Of a stretch of DNA of 64,000 nt, positions 46,985-59,400 are shown piece after piece; within the stretch, counting starts at the first letter, position 1; every line of letters starts with the position of its first letter. The stretch comes from Hypomesus transpacificus (Eukaryota > Chordata > Actinopteri > Osmeriformes > Osmeridae). The stretch is from contig NC_061067.1 in NCBI RefSeq assembly GCF_021917145.1, positions 2,679,224 through 2,743,223 on the forward strand. The letters run 5' to 3'. The notes under the pieces are model-generated. The model had not been told where the DNA came from. It did no database searches and saw nothing but the letters and a program-made list of their open reading frames with translations. The position numbers and the translations under genes are program-made.

Positions 46985-49956
46985 TCACAGTTTACGCTTA
47001 TCCATTTTTGTTTGATACACACATTTCCCATCGTTCTGAATGTAGCTGACCGTCATCTCCGTCTCTGTGACTTCAAAGAAAGCGAATCCTCCAGACGTTT
47101 GATTGACAGCGCTGGAGAACCGTTGCCAGGACAACGGGATGCTCCGTTGGTGGGAGGAGTCATGGTCGTCGAAATTCCCGCTCCCGCTGACCACGTAGGA
47201 ACTCCCATCATCCTCTCTGATAAACTGATGCAACAGTCTGAATCAACTTTACTGGTCAGGGATATGTACACACACGAGGAATCTGACTCAGGTTTTTACA
47301 CTGCTTTCAAAGTACTCCCAAAGAAGTAGACATAAAACTAAAAAAACAAGGGCAACTAGGTTGAGCAAATAAAGGTAAAAACGACAAGCAAATTCAGGTT
47401 ATCGAAAGCATAACGTCAACAGAGATGAACTCAGATGAACCGTACATGCTGTAAGCTCGTATTCCCTTGACAAGATGAAGAAGATGACGAGACGGTGTTA
47501 GGATGTCTTCCTCCTGCTCACCTGGATGTCGTGGTCGTGTCCGCACAGGTACACTGTCACAGCGTACTTCTTCAGCAGCGGTCTCAGCCGGTCCACGAGG
47601 CACGCTGTGGGGCCGTGGTGACCGATGGACCAGATGGGATAGTGCCCTGCCACCACCACGAACTCTGACCTGTGGGAGGGGGGGGCAGAGCTAGGAGGAT
47701 GTTTCTGTAGGCACCGCGGTGAAGCGATGAGGGGTTTCGAATGTTTTTGTTTTGCATTTGTCATGCTCCATTGGACGGTTTGAAGTGAAGTGTGACAGGA
47801 AAGGCAGGGAGAGAGAGACCGAGAGGAGAAGGCAGCAGCAAAAGGTCCAAGCTAGATTCGAACCCAGGCCTTGATTCGATGACAACATGTCTTATTTGGC
47901 GTTATACGGAATTTGTTTTAACCATGAACCCAGAACAGGTCCAAAAGTCGCTATCAACCCAAAGTCGGGTTTGAAGTGCGGAGATACATAGTCAGACCAA
48001 CCTAGATAAACACTGTCAAAAATCTGGATTTTCACATTGACCGGTGTGAGGGAGTGAGCCAACATAATCACGTGGCAGGAATGTGTGTTGGTAGCCTATC
48101 GAAGGACAGCTCAGCACTAGATACTTCAGACTGGAGGAGTGAGAGAGGGGAGAGAGGCTTTCTGAGAACAAGGCCTACTGTTATTACATTCCTGTTCTAA
48201 GGCCAGGACAATAAGCAGGTCACTTACTCCTTATGGGATCTTCAATCATCCGTATTTACACACGCCCTAATTGGCTTGTTTTTTCAACTTTGCCAAAAGG
48301 GAGGCTTTGTGGAGCACGACTGTTGGCAGTGGCTTGTATTGCACGATACGGGAACTCAACTCACCCCATTTCTGCAGATAACATTTGGGACGGAACACAA
48401 ATTTCGTCCACGCGGCTCTGACGCGTGGGAAATCACGTCTACGTTTGATCTCCAATGCCAAACGTGGGTGAGTTATCTCAAAAACACAACCGAGAGCCCT
48501 GTATCGTACTTGCTGTTGGCCAGTCGAGAGTTGATCCAGCTAAACTGCAGGTCGGCAGCGTGGGGGTCCTGGCTGCCCCTGGGGTGGAGGCGGTCGTAGG
48601 TGTTCCCACACAGCACCACCGTGTCTATCATCAGGACCGTCACCGACACGTTCGTGTGGGGAACCTGGAAGTTCAGCTCGTAGTACAGCTCTGGGTAATT
48701 CCTGCAGAGTTCCACACAATCATCATTGCAAGGGTTAGTGGGAATATGATCCTGTGTCAAATCAATCGATAAAATATGAACGTTCTTATAGATATCACTT
48801 GAACTACATATATACATATTTAAAAACAATTTCACTGGAAGAATTCCAAGCAGGGAGCCCACCATCTCTCTGATCGGTTGGAATAGGCGATTTGGGCGTA
48901 CACGTTTCCACGGTGATCGTGGTTCCCCGCCACGAGGTACCAGGGGATGCCCCGCAGGGAGGGCAGGGAGAACACGTTCTCAAAGGTGTGCTGCAAGACA
49001 GACAAACACACGACATCTAAACGAACACGACAGACATGGATGCAGGTTGCTGCTGCTGACTCGTGCATCAGGCTTCATGTTTACACCTGCTACGAGAGGC
49101 CACTAGAGGGCCCCTGCCTCACTCTTCAGACAGGAAGCCCGCACAAAATGTTATTCGGAGGTAAGAAGCAGTCATTGAGCCGCAGTACTGGGTTCCCTAT
49201 TCTCCATCAGTTCCCCTTAAATGCCCAATCGAAACCCATGACAGATACGGTTATTGCTCTGAGCGGCAAGAAAGAAGGAAGTGACAGTTTAAAACAACGG
49301 TGGCAACACACCTTCTACCAACCGTGTCATAAAACCAGACACCTCAACCCTCTCTCCTCACAGCTAACTCTGTGCATGAATCACAATGGGACATGTTGGT
49401 GTGCTGTGTTAACCCCGCAACGCAGACGGTGTGTTCAGACTGTGAACTGGCCTTGAAGCGATGGTCATCCACGCTTTTCACCCCGTCGAAGTAGAAGTGG
49501 TCTCCCAGGCTGAGGATCAGGTCGAGGCCCGTGGTCTGGGCCACCGCCCCCACACTGGCGGCGATGGCGCTCTCGTGAGGGGTGTGGTAGGGGGGCAGGG
49601 GGATGCCGCCCCAGTCCCCCAGGCCCACGAAGCGCAGGGCGGCTGTGGAGAGGTGGAACACAACCACGCTTAAACACAAACACGAAACAACCATGCTTAG
49701 CCCCAAACCCACTGCACAGACATAACCCGCTCCTTCTCCCATCCACCCTCTCTCTCTCTCTGGTGGCACCTGGGCTGGCCTGACTGCATATCGGATGACG
49801 GTACACGATATTCTGAATTCAAGTCGCCATGGTGAAAGCATTTCCAAAGCAATCGGGGCGATACCTTGAGGAATTGCAACAGACTGTACCTTGCTCGGAG
49901 GAGTGACTCAGCGGCCATATGCAGGTGAGCAACAGCAGCAGGTGCTGTCCAGCCAT
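46985..49956 (-). CDS. acp5: acp5-like tartrate-resistant acid phosphatase (6 exons)
   Basis: TRAP (purple acid phosphatase, type 5) is a secreted or lysosomal di-metal phosphatase best known from osteoclasts and macrophages. Minus-strand exons: 49956-49890, 49642-49452, 48990-48863, 48701-48510, 47669-47522 and 47224-46985; joined product 321 aa (human 325 as I recall). Seen: signal peptide ([19 protein letters not shown]); the five metallophosphatase motifs in order: GDWGG (D32), GDHFY (D70, Y73), GNHDH (N109, H110), [10 protein letters not shown] and YLCGHDHD; also [19 protein letters not shown] and, at the end, [19 protein letters not shown]. All metal-binding positions are present. Oddity: intron 2 must use a GC donor (AAG then gccagt at 49451); every GT alternative I tried breaks the frame, while GC-AG restores it exactly. 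Paralogue identity (acp5a or acp5b) is not resolved. A MITE lies immediately downstream. Confidence 0.92.
47793..47870 (-). repeat. tRNA-SINE fragment in acp5-like intron 4
   Basis: The plus strand reads TGACAGGAAAGGCAGGGAGA, a GA-rich block, GGCAGCAGCAAAAGG, then AGATTCGAACCCAGG. Reversed, this is a B box (CCTGGGTTCGAATCT), the CTTTTGCTGC motif and the CTTTCCTGTCA end of the family at 8960-9165. Confidence 0.55.
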
Positions 49957-52359
49957 GGTGGAACACCTGTCCTGGTGCTGTCGAGGAACCAAGCGAGCCC
50001 AGAACAATCCCTGAACAGTCAGCGTTGACACAGGCAGACAAGATCTCTAATGAGCCCTGACTTTCGCTTACTCTTTTGTCAAAGCTGAAATGGTGGAACG
50101 TGTTGTGGTTTCAGTATAACTTCCTGCTTAGGGTTAGGCATCAGCTGACACTGTCAAACGTTAACATCCCAGTCAACAACAGTCGTGCACCTGGCCTCTT
50201 TATGACTGGCTGCGAGTTGCTGACATCATCCTCACAAAACTGACTAGCAGCACAGAGACCAAGAATCAAGAGTTTATTACAGTTTAATGAGCACTATATA
50301 GATACTAAAACCTAGTTTCAAGTGACAAAATTAGTCATCTAACCCTGCTGTGTGTCGCTTATGTCATGTCACACGTTAACAAACTGTAGAGACTAAACCG
50401 GCACATGCGCACTGCGTTTCCTCAAAGCCGGCGACAGTCGACAGGTTCATTGTTTCTTAAGACAGCCCTTGACCTCTCCCCCAGTAAGACGGAGGCGTTA
50501 CAGGTATGGAGCCTGACACTCGAGAAACTTCCTCGTCTGCCTCACCTGAGCCTGGGGGAGGGGGGGGGGGGGAGAGACAGCCTGTCACTGCTAGAGAATA
50601 GGAACACCGGAGCTGACAGCAGTCTGTGTCACAACCCTTTCAAGGTAAAGGAATTTCTAGGGATGGGTTAGATAAGGCTTCCTGAACACTTGACAGTGAA
50701 ATGATGCTCTGTACTCGGGGAGCAATGACTCTGTGATGTGCTTACATTAATAACAATCAGCACATCAGCTATTTCCTTTGATCTGATCCTGTATTCCGTC
50801 TTATTAGTCATTCATATCCTACAGTAACCTACTCTGTTCTGATGACGTATCACGGGTCTGTAACGTAGTATTTGCATGATTGACTAACGCCTCGCGGCCG
50901 TTTGTTATCTTTGCATTTCCCTTTCTGCTCTAAAATCGTTCCTCTGACCTTCATGCCTCAGAGAGACTTTGCTAGTACAGCTGTGTGTCTGAACTCGTTC
51001 CACGTTGAAGTCACTTCAGTCTCCCACTCCAGTCAGACGGGTGTCTGGTACGTCTAGTCCAGGACCTAGCCACACCCACATTCAGCTCAGTTGGAGACCC
51101 AGCTCTTCTTCCAGTCGTCCGAGTGTCACCTCTCACCCAGCTATGCAGGACACGTCCTCCTCTGTTGTTTTCATGGTGGCACATTCTCGCCACTTTCGAC
51201 ATCTCACAGGGTGCACTTTAAGGACACAAGCAGCTCTGCAGTACACACTGACTCAAACTCTCCCCCCCCAAATGAATCAAAACAAACCACGGACAAACAT
51301 TTGACAAACGTTTTTTAATGAAAATGCATTTGTCATACAGTTTAATGCAGGTCAATGCACTTCTTGTGCCTATTACCCTGGCTACATTGGTTTCAGATAA
51401 TAAAACCAATCCGGGGGCATGATTTTAAAGTTGCAAAATATGATTTTACATCCGACTTGTAAGTACTATTATTATCATCGTCATCGAGAACAAACGGGAA
51501 ACCGTCAGGCAGCTAGGCAACATGGGACAAGGTCAAAAGTGGAGAATGAAGGCTTCTAGGATATTGTGTTCTGTGCACCATCGTAAGCCAAGACAGTCCT
51601 TGTCGGTGCTTTAATACAACCCTCCCAAACACTTTACTGTTCATGATTCGCTAAGTGGTTCAATCACTTTAAGCCCACCCTGAAGCGAACCCTCCCATGC
51701 TCAACAACCTCCCTCACACACCGTCAACACTCAGACTGGGCAGCTGCAGACGGGATGGGCCTGAACTGGACTAGAGCTCCTCCCCCTTCCGTTGACATCA
51801 CCACAGCCAGGAGGGTCATTCCAACCGTACGAGCGACGCTTCAGGTAAGAGGAGACAGAAGTCTCTCAGCGTCGAGGCATCAGCACTCCCCACCACAGGC
51901 TAGATTACATTAAAGGCAACCAGGAGCTCCACTTGAATACTTGGATATCGCTCGTAAAAAAAAAAGGCCGATGCATATACTGACGCTCAGGCAGACACTT
52001 AGAGGACCATTGGCTTTAGCTCTCTGGGTTAATCCGTTGGGATATAGTGACTGAAATCATTTCAAAACATAATTTTGCTTGCAGGCATATAATGCAAACT
52101 TCAGCTCATCTGGATTTGCCCATTAATCTCAAAGTTTTGGCCCAATGTCAACAGTGGATTGGACCTTAAATTACAAGTTATTTACAATCACCTTGGACAA
52201 ATAATGAATTAGAACAAATACAGCTTTGTCAAAAAACAAAACAAACGGATATCACATTGATTAAAAACAATATTGTCTAGCTTTAGTTTACAACTTGTCT
52301 CTAGTGCATAATTAATGTGTGTGTGTGTGTGTGTGAGAGAGTTACTGTCTGACATTCGT
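49957..52359. other. Region between the acp5-like gene and abcd3
   Basis: Both flanking genes are on the minus strand, so this holds the acp5-like promoter and 5' UTR and the abcd3 3' UTR. I see a G-run near 50560-50573 and a TATATAGATAC-type AT-rich stretch near 50295 on the plus strand. No other exons or clear repeats are visible, and I did not find a confident abcd3 poly(A) signal. Confidence 0.4.
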
Positions 52360-53430
52360 CTAGGAACCAAACTCCACCGTTTCCTCGGTGATGGGTTTGA
52401 ATTCGTAGTTCCCTCTTCCGTCCATGTGGAGGTAGTACTAGAGACGGGGTCAGAAACACGCCGTGAGTGACACACCCTGTTACCATAGTGACACGTCCCC
52501 TGCCCTAGCAACCCCCCCTGCTGCCATGGCAACCCCCCCTCCCCCTAATCCACTACCCTAGCAACCCCCCTTGCTCCAGTCAGAGCCCCAGAGGCTGCAG
52601 TTCTTACCTCATGATGCTTCCACAAGGACTTCCTGTGTGACACGGTGAACAGGCTGATGCCCACCTGCAACAGAGGAGCCCCGGTCAGCAGAGCCAGGGG
52701 AACACACACACACGAAAATGAATACACACTAAATATTGTGGTAGACATGGTGGTAGTATGCTATGGAGAGTTAGTAGGCTACTGAGACACAGAGTGAGTA
52801 CACTACTGAGACACAGAGTGAGTACACTACTGAGACACAGAGTGAGTACACTACTGAGACAGAGCTAGTATGCGTGTTGGGTCTGTACCATTCTACAATG
52901 GCTGTAGATGTAGTCCTCCACATCCACGCTGACAGCACTGGTACACTCATCCAGGATGGCAAACTGGGGCTTGTGGTAGAACAGCCTGGCCATCTGGAGA
53001 GAGAGACAGCAGGGCTCAGTCAAGCACTCACCACTAACCCCTAAGGTGTGTTGACTCCTTAAGCACCACCCGTTTCAAACAGTAACAGCTGGCTGGCCCC
53101 TCCCTGTAGATAGATGTACAGGATCGCGTGTAGACAGAGTGTTACAACCCTATCTCAGGGGTTTATTTATCAAGGGAGAGAGAGAGAGGGCGAAACAACC
53201 AAACGCCGTGCTTAGCGATGTGAAAAGCGACGAGACAATGGTTCTCAGGAGAGAGGAACGAAATGATTGGTTCTCTGCAAGCATGTGTGGCGGGTTCTTC
53301 CTGGTCTCACCGCCATTCTCTGCTTCTCTCCTCCGCTCAGGACGTCCATCCAGTCCTGGACCGTGTCCCAGGACGCCTCCCTGTCCAGGATGTGGCCCAG
53401 CTGCACGTTGTCCAGGTACTCTTTCAGCAC

Positions 53431-53467
<37 letters not shown>

Positions 53468-56400
53468 GTGACTGCTTCAAGAGGGCTGTGTGGAGGCAAG
53501 GCAGAGGTCTGTGTGGCTGTCTGGCGTACCAGGTCAGAGATGCCCTTTCTCTTCTGGTCGTCGTAGGTGTCTGGGTAGATCACCTGGTCCCTCAGGGTCC
53601 CCAGGGTCATGTACGGCCTCTACAATCACACAGGCTGGGTTACACATCCAACATGGCCGCTGACAGACAAACGGAGCCACCATAACACTTCCTGTGACAC
53701 GGACACCTGTCTGAATATCATCCAGGTGAACTTGATCATGTATTTGAGTTTTAGGTTCAGGGGGGAGTGGGGGTGGTTACCTGGGGAACGTAGAACAACT
53801 TTCCTCTCTCGGGTTTGGTCAGCTGACCCCCGAACAGTGGCCACAGCTGAAACATGGTGCAAAGTCTGAGGTCAAAACATGCTAGAACTGCGTGATCTAG
53901 AAAGATATGTTCTAGAATGGGATCTAGAAAAACACACATTTGGTACTGTACAAAAGTCTTAGGCATCCCAAAAAATATTGTCTTAAATCTTTTTTGTGTT
54001 CTATATATTTGTTAGGCAGGATAAGAGTGTAATGTGGAGAAAAATAGTTATGTCTTTTCATTTCGTAATTTTTTTAAAGCATTGTTGGTGATTTCTGAAG
54101 ACTTCTGCACAGTGCTGTGTATATATATATATATAATTTTGTGTTTAATTCAGTGTGTGTGTGTCACAATTCCAAACTCCAAGGTGACAGTAATCAGGTC
54201 TGACCTCTCCCAGCACTCTGAAGAGAGAGCTCTTTCCACAGCCGTTGGGCCCACACACCAGCACGTTGGCGCCCGACCTCACCTGCAGAGAGACAGGCAC
54301 ACCCCCGTTACCTTTTGCAGGTGTGGACTTTGAACGCAAACAACACAACCAGATCAACAGCCACCCCGAAAGCTGCTGGTTCCACTCCAAAATGTCCAGG
54401 TTGTCAGACATGGGAAGTTCAGGAGTACTCAAGTCAAATTAGCTGAACTAAGGTACTTACATTTACATTTAGTCATTTGGCAGACGCTCTTATCCAGAGA
54501 GACTTACAGTAAGTACAGGGGCATTCCCCCCGAGGCAAGTAGGGTGAAGTGCCTTGCCCAAGGACACAACATCATGTGGCACGGCGGGGAATCGATCCGG
54601 CAACCTTCTGATTACTAGCCCGACTCCCTCACCGCTCAGCCATCTGACTCCCTACCTGTACTTGTCTCAAACCTTAACGAGGATACACACCTCAAAGTTG
54701 AATGAGTATATCTACCTCACACTTGAACTGGTTTACCTACCTCAAAGTTGAGGTCTTTGATAAGTACATCTCCATTGGGCGTGGCTAAAGGAGTGTGCTC
54801 AAACCTGCAACCCAAAACACTGTAAAAAACTGCTCTTGATGACCACATATTACATGATACCAAATGTTGAGTGTTTCAGGGGAGGGAAACATAGTTAGAC
54901 ACTCACATGAATAGTTGAGATTTAAATTCCAACTCACTTGATGATGTTGTCCATGTTGACAATCTGTCCACCTCCAGGGATCAAGGTGACCTTTTCTTCA
55001 GCCTCCAGCTCTCCTGGGAACATGGACACCACAACACAGGTTCAACTCTGACACGACCCCAGAGTCACGGCCTCAACACAAGTTAACCTCTGACCCTCTG
55101 GACCTTGTCTGGACATGACCCCAGAGTCTGTTTGTTTACCGCTGTTGGGCTGGTTGACCATGGTGCGTTCGTACGTCCCAGAATTCAGTTCTTTAAGGAC
55201 CTTCATCAGCTCTGTGATACGAGAGGTGAACCTGCAAGAGACGTGATGTACTAGAGTTACAACTCCCAACTAGATCTCAAACTCATGTACTAGATACAGT
55301 GCCCTCCAAAAGTATTGGAACAGTGAGGCCAATTCCTTTATTTTTGCTGTAGACTGAAAACATTTGGGCTTGACATCAAACGATGAATGTGAAACCAGAG
55401 ATCAACGTTTCAGCTTTTATTTCCAGGTATTTACATCAGGATCTGATGCACAAATTAGAAAATATCACCTTTTTGTTCGAACCCACCCATTTTTCACGTG
55501 AGCAAAAGTATTGGAACATGTGACTGACAGGTGTGTTTTGTTGCCCAGGTGTGTCCTATTACATACATTATTCAATCAATAAATACCACTGAATGTCTAC
55601 ACTCAGGTTCAGATTGGGTAAGATAGGTTTTGTCTATGCAGACTGTATTCAGAGGTGAAAACAACATGAAAACCAGAGCGCTGTCTTTGGGTGAAAAACA
55701 AGCAATTGTGAGTCTTAGAGAAGATGGAAAATCAATCAGAGCCATTGCAGAAACATTGGCCATAGCCAGTACAACCATTTGGAATGTCCTGAAGAAGAAG
55801 AAAACTACTGGTGTACTAAGTAACAGACGTCGAACAGGTAGACCAAGGAAAACATCAGCAGTTGATGACAGAAACATTGTGAGAGCTGTAAAGAAAGACC
55901 CTAAAACAACTGTTAGTGAGATCAGCAACAACCTCCAGATGGCAGGAGTGAAGGTATCACTATCTACTGTTCGCAGAAGACTTCATGAACAAAAGTACAA
56001 GGGCTACACCAGAAGATGCAAACCACTCATTAGCAAGAAGAATAGGAAGGCCAGGCTGGAATTTGCCAAAAAGTACAGAGATGAACCTCAAAAATTCTGG
56101 GACAAAGTTTTATGGACTGATGAGACAAAGATTAACTTTTACCAAAGTGATGGAAAGGCTAAAGTTTGGAGAAAGAAAGGAACTGCTCATGATCCCAAAC
56201 ACACAAGCTCATCTGTGAAACACGGTGGAGGTAATGTCATGGCTTGGGCTTGCATGGCTTCTTCTGGGACGGGCTCATTAATCTTCATTGAGGATGTAAC
56301 ACATGATGGCAGCAGCAAAATGAACTCGGAAGTCTACAGAAACATTTTGTCTGCCAATTTAAGGAAAGATGCAACCAAACTGATTGGCAGAGCCTTCATC

Positions 56401-59400
56401 ATGCAGCAAGATAACGACCCAAAACACACTGCCAAAACAACAAAGGAGTTCATCAGGGGCAAGAAATGGAAGGTATTAGACTGGCCAAGTCAATCTCCAG
56501 ACTTAAACCCTATAGAGCATGCATTTTACCTGCTTAAGAGGAGACTGAAGGGAGGAACCCCACAAAACAAACAACAACTGAAAGAGGCTGCAGTGAAAGC
56601 CTGGGAAAGCATCAAAAAGGAAGAATGCAAAAGTTTGGTGACGTCAATGGGTCACAGACTTGCTGCAGTTATTGAAAGCAAAGGATTTGCAACTAAATAT
56701 TAAGTCTTATTCACTTAAATATGTTTTAAGTATATCTGTTCCAATACTTTTGATCACATGACAAATGGGTGGATTCAAACAAAATGTGATATTTTCTTAG
56801 TTGTGCATCAGATCCTGATGTAAATACCTGGAAATAAAAGCTGAAACGTTGATCTCTGGTCTCACGTTCATTATTTGATGTCAAGCCCAAATGTTTTCAG
56901 TCTACAGCAAAAATAAAGGAATTCGCCTCACTGTTCCAATACTTTTGGAGGGCACTGTATATACAACTGATATACTAGATTTACACCATTCATATTTCCA
57001 TGTGCATTATTTGTACTTTGCTTTGGATAAAAGATTCTGCTGAATGAATGTAAATGTGATAATTGGAGCAGAGGTGGTACCCTGAGAGGCGGGACATCTC
57101 ACGGCCGGCCAATACGATCCTCCCAAGAGCCTGTGACATCCTGAGCAGCATCCTGCCGCTCTGGTAGTAGTCCTACAGAGCAGACACACACAGGTTATCT
57201 CTGGTAGTAGTCCTACAGAGCACACACACAGGTTATCTCTGGTAGTAGTCCTACAGAGCAGACACACACAGGTTATCTCTGGTAGTAGTCCTACAGAGCA
57301 GACACACACACACACAGGTTGTCTCTAGTGGTCTCACCTCCAGGAGCTCCGAGTGTGTGCTGGTCAGGTGGCGGGTGTCGGAGGGGTTGAGGAAGGGCCG
57401 GCTCACCACCAGGTAACCCACCACTGTGGCCAGGTCTGGGGGTGAGGGGGCAAAGGTCAGCACACCGACTCAGCAATGGGGGGCGGGGGGGGGGGGGGGG
57501 GGGGGGGGGTGGAGTTGATAGAATGATGAAGCTGAGAACTTAAGGAAATGATGCCCCGTCTTCACAGCGTGGCACAGTAAGATTCTCTACAATTACAGCA
57601 TTTTTCTATTACAGTACAATTCAGCTGTTGACCCCCCCCCACAAACAGTCCCATAATGACACATGCAGTCTGTTAACCTTATGACGCCACGCACCCCTCC
57701 ACACACACACACTTACACTTGGCGATCAAACTGTCCACAAAGCCCATGGAGAAACGGAAGAAGATGAAGTTGTGCAGGTGGTCGACCTGGGGAGGAGGAA
57801 CAGGTGAGCTTCCAGACATCGCTCCCCGCCCGTAATGACAACACCCACACGTTCAGGCCCTCCTCTGCCACCGAGTGTTCCCCACCACATTTGAAAATGG
57901 ACGCACCAGTTTGTTGAATGTCGCGTGAATGGTCTGTTTCTCCCTCAAGTTGCCATTGTAGAAGGCGATCTCTTCACTGAAACGAAACAAACATGTTTAT
58001 TTGACACAACCCAACTGTGTTTTGCTTTGTGCTATTTCCCCCCCCCCCCCTCTACCCCTGTGACAGTCACTGTGTAGAGATGGTTACCTGTTGGTGATGA
58101 GGCGGGAGTTGACGTATCGGTACTCCCCCTCAAAGCGCTGCTCGGTGACGGTCATCTTCCCAATGGGCCTCCTCAGTCTGGTCAGGAACAGGCCTGAGAC
58201 CAGCAGGTAGGCCATCATGCTGGCTGGGCCCTGAGGGGTCAGAGCGTGTTATTGCCAAACACACAAGTGTATGTTCAGTGTTTCCCATTCATTGGCTTAA
58301 CCGGGGCATCCCACCTAATTTGTCCTGCCATTGTTTCATAACGTTTAAAAATGAAAGTATTGATACACTTCTCATTCCCTAAAATAGCTCAATGTTGGGT
58401 TTGTCGCCGTTGCTTCAGCAAAGCATCTCTCACTCCCACTGACAACTGGGGTTGAGTGACTACTCATCCACATCTCCACTGGCACTGCGCTTGCACGCTC
58501 ACTCAGTCAGTCACGTGTTATTTTCTGTGTTCTTTTTGTCACAATGAACAACCTGAGATAATATGGAGATGTCTGCTCTTTTCTAGCAAACATCTCTAAT
58601 TTTACCACCACATCCCTGCTCACACATACATACTGGAATGTTCCGGGTGTCACACTGAGGTATGGGAAGTTACACTGACCTGCGCACCGATGGCACTAGT
58701 TAGCTTGAAGATGTACAGGCCGATATCCAGGAGGGGCTGAAGAAGAAGGAAACAGAGAGCGTGTGATTAGGATCGTGTGTGGTCCATGGTGGAAAAACAG
58801 CTTGCTCTTAACAAATGATGGAGTTGGCTGCATTTCTTTGATTCATTTTGGCAGATGCTTTGATCCAAAGCGACATCCAAATGGTGTGTATAGTACCACC
58901 AAGATGAAGACCCAGCAGTTCTGAGGGTAATTCAGGTCTACCTTGGAGAGGTTGGAGTACAGGTCCACCACACTGTTGCAGAACTTCTCCACATCCTGCG
59001 TGAGAAGCTGGTCAGCGTTGGCTATGCGGTTATCCAAGTTGCCCATCTTGTAATACGTGTAGCCCCTAAAGCAGTGACAGCCAAATACTCCATTAAAGAC
59101 TTGAAATACAGCGAATCCTGTAAAAAGGGATATCGTGTCAAATCCCCTCATGGTACTTTAAAGACAGCATGTTCTCCAGGCGGTGGTGTGGAGGCGGGGC
59201 TTACTTGAGGTACTCGTCATACAGGTGCTTGGTGAGCTTCTCTCGAAACCTGAGCTTTAGCTTGTTCAGACCCAGCTTCAGGAAGTTGTTCACCAGGGCA
59301 ATCTGTCACACAAACAAGCACCCCATGGCTCCTAATCCCAATATATGTCTCCTGAATACCGTTTTCAAAACGTCTTGTGATCAAATCTGGATGTGTGGCC

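Noticed and set aside
48947..49456. 169 aa plus-strand open frame
   Set aside because: Antisense to exon 3 and intron 2 of the acp5-like gene; the real gene on the other strand explains the region.
57007..57315. Minus-strand frame with repeated [12 protein letters not shown] motifs; also a CRISPR-like look
   Set aside because: It is the tandemly repeated exon 13 boundary plus (CA)n tracts; the units carry no unique spacers, so it is neither a cysteine-rich protein nor a CRISPR array.
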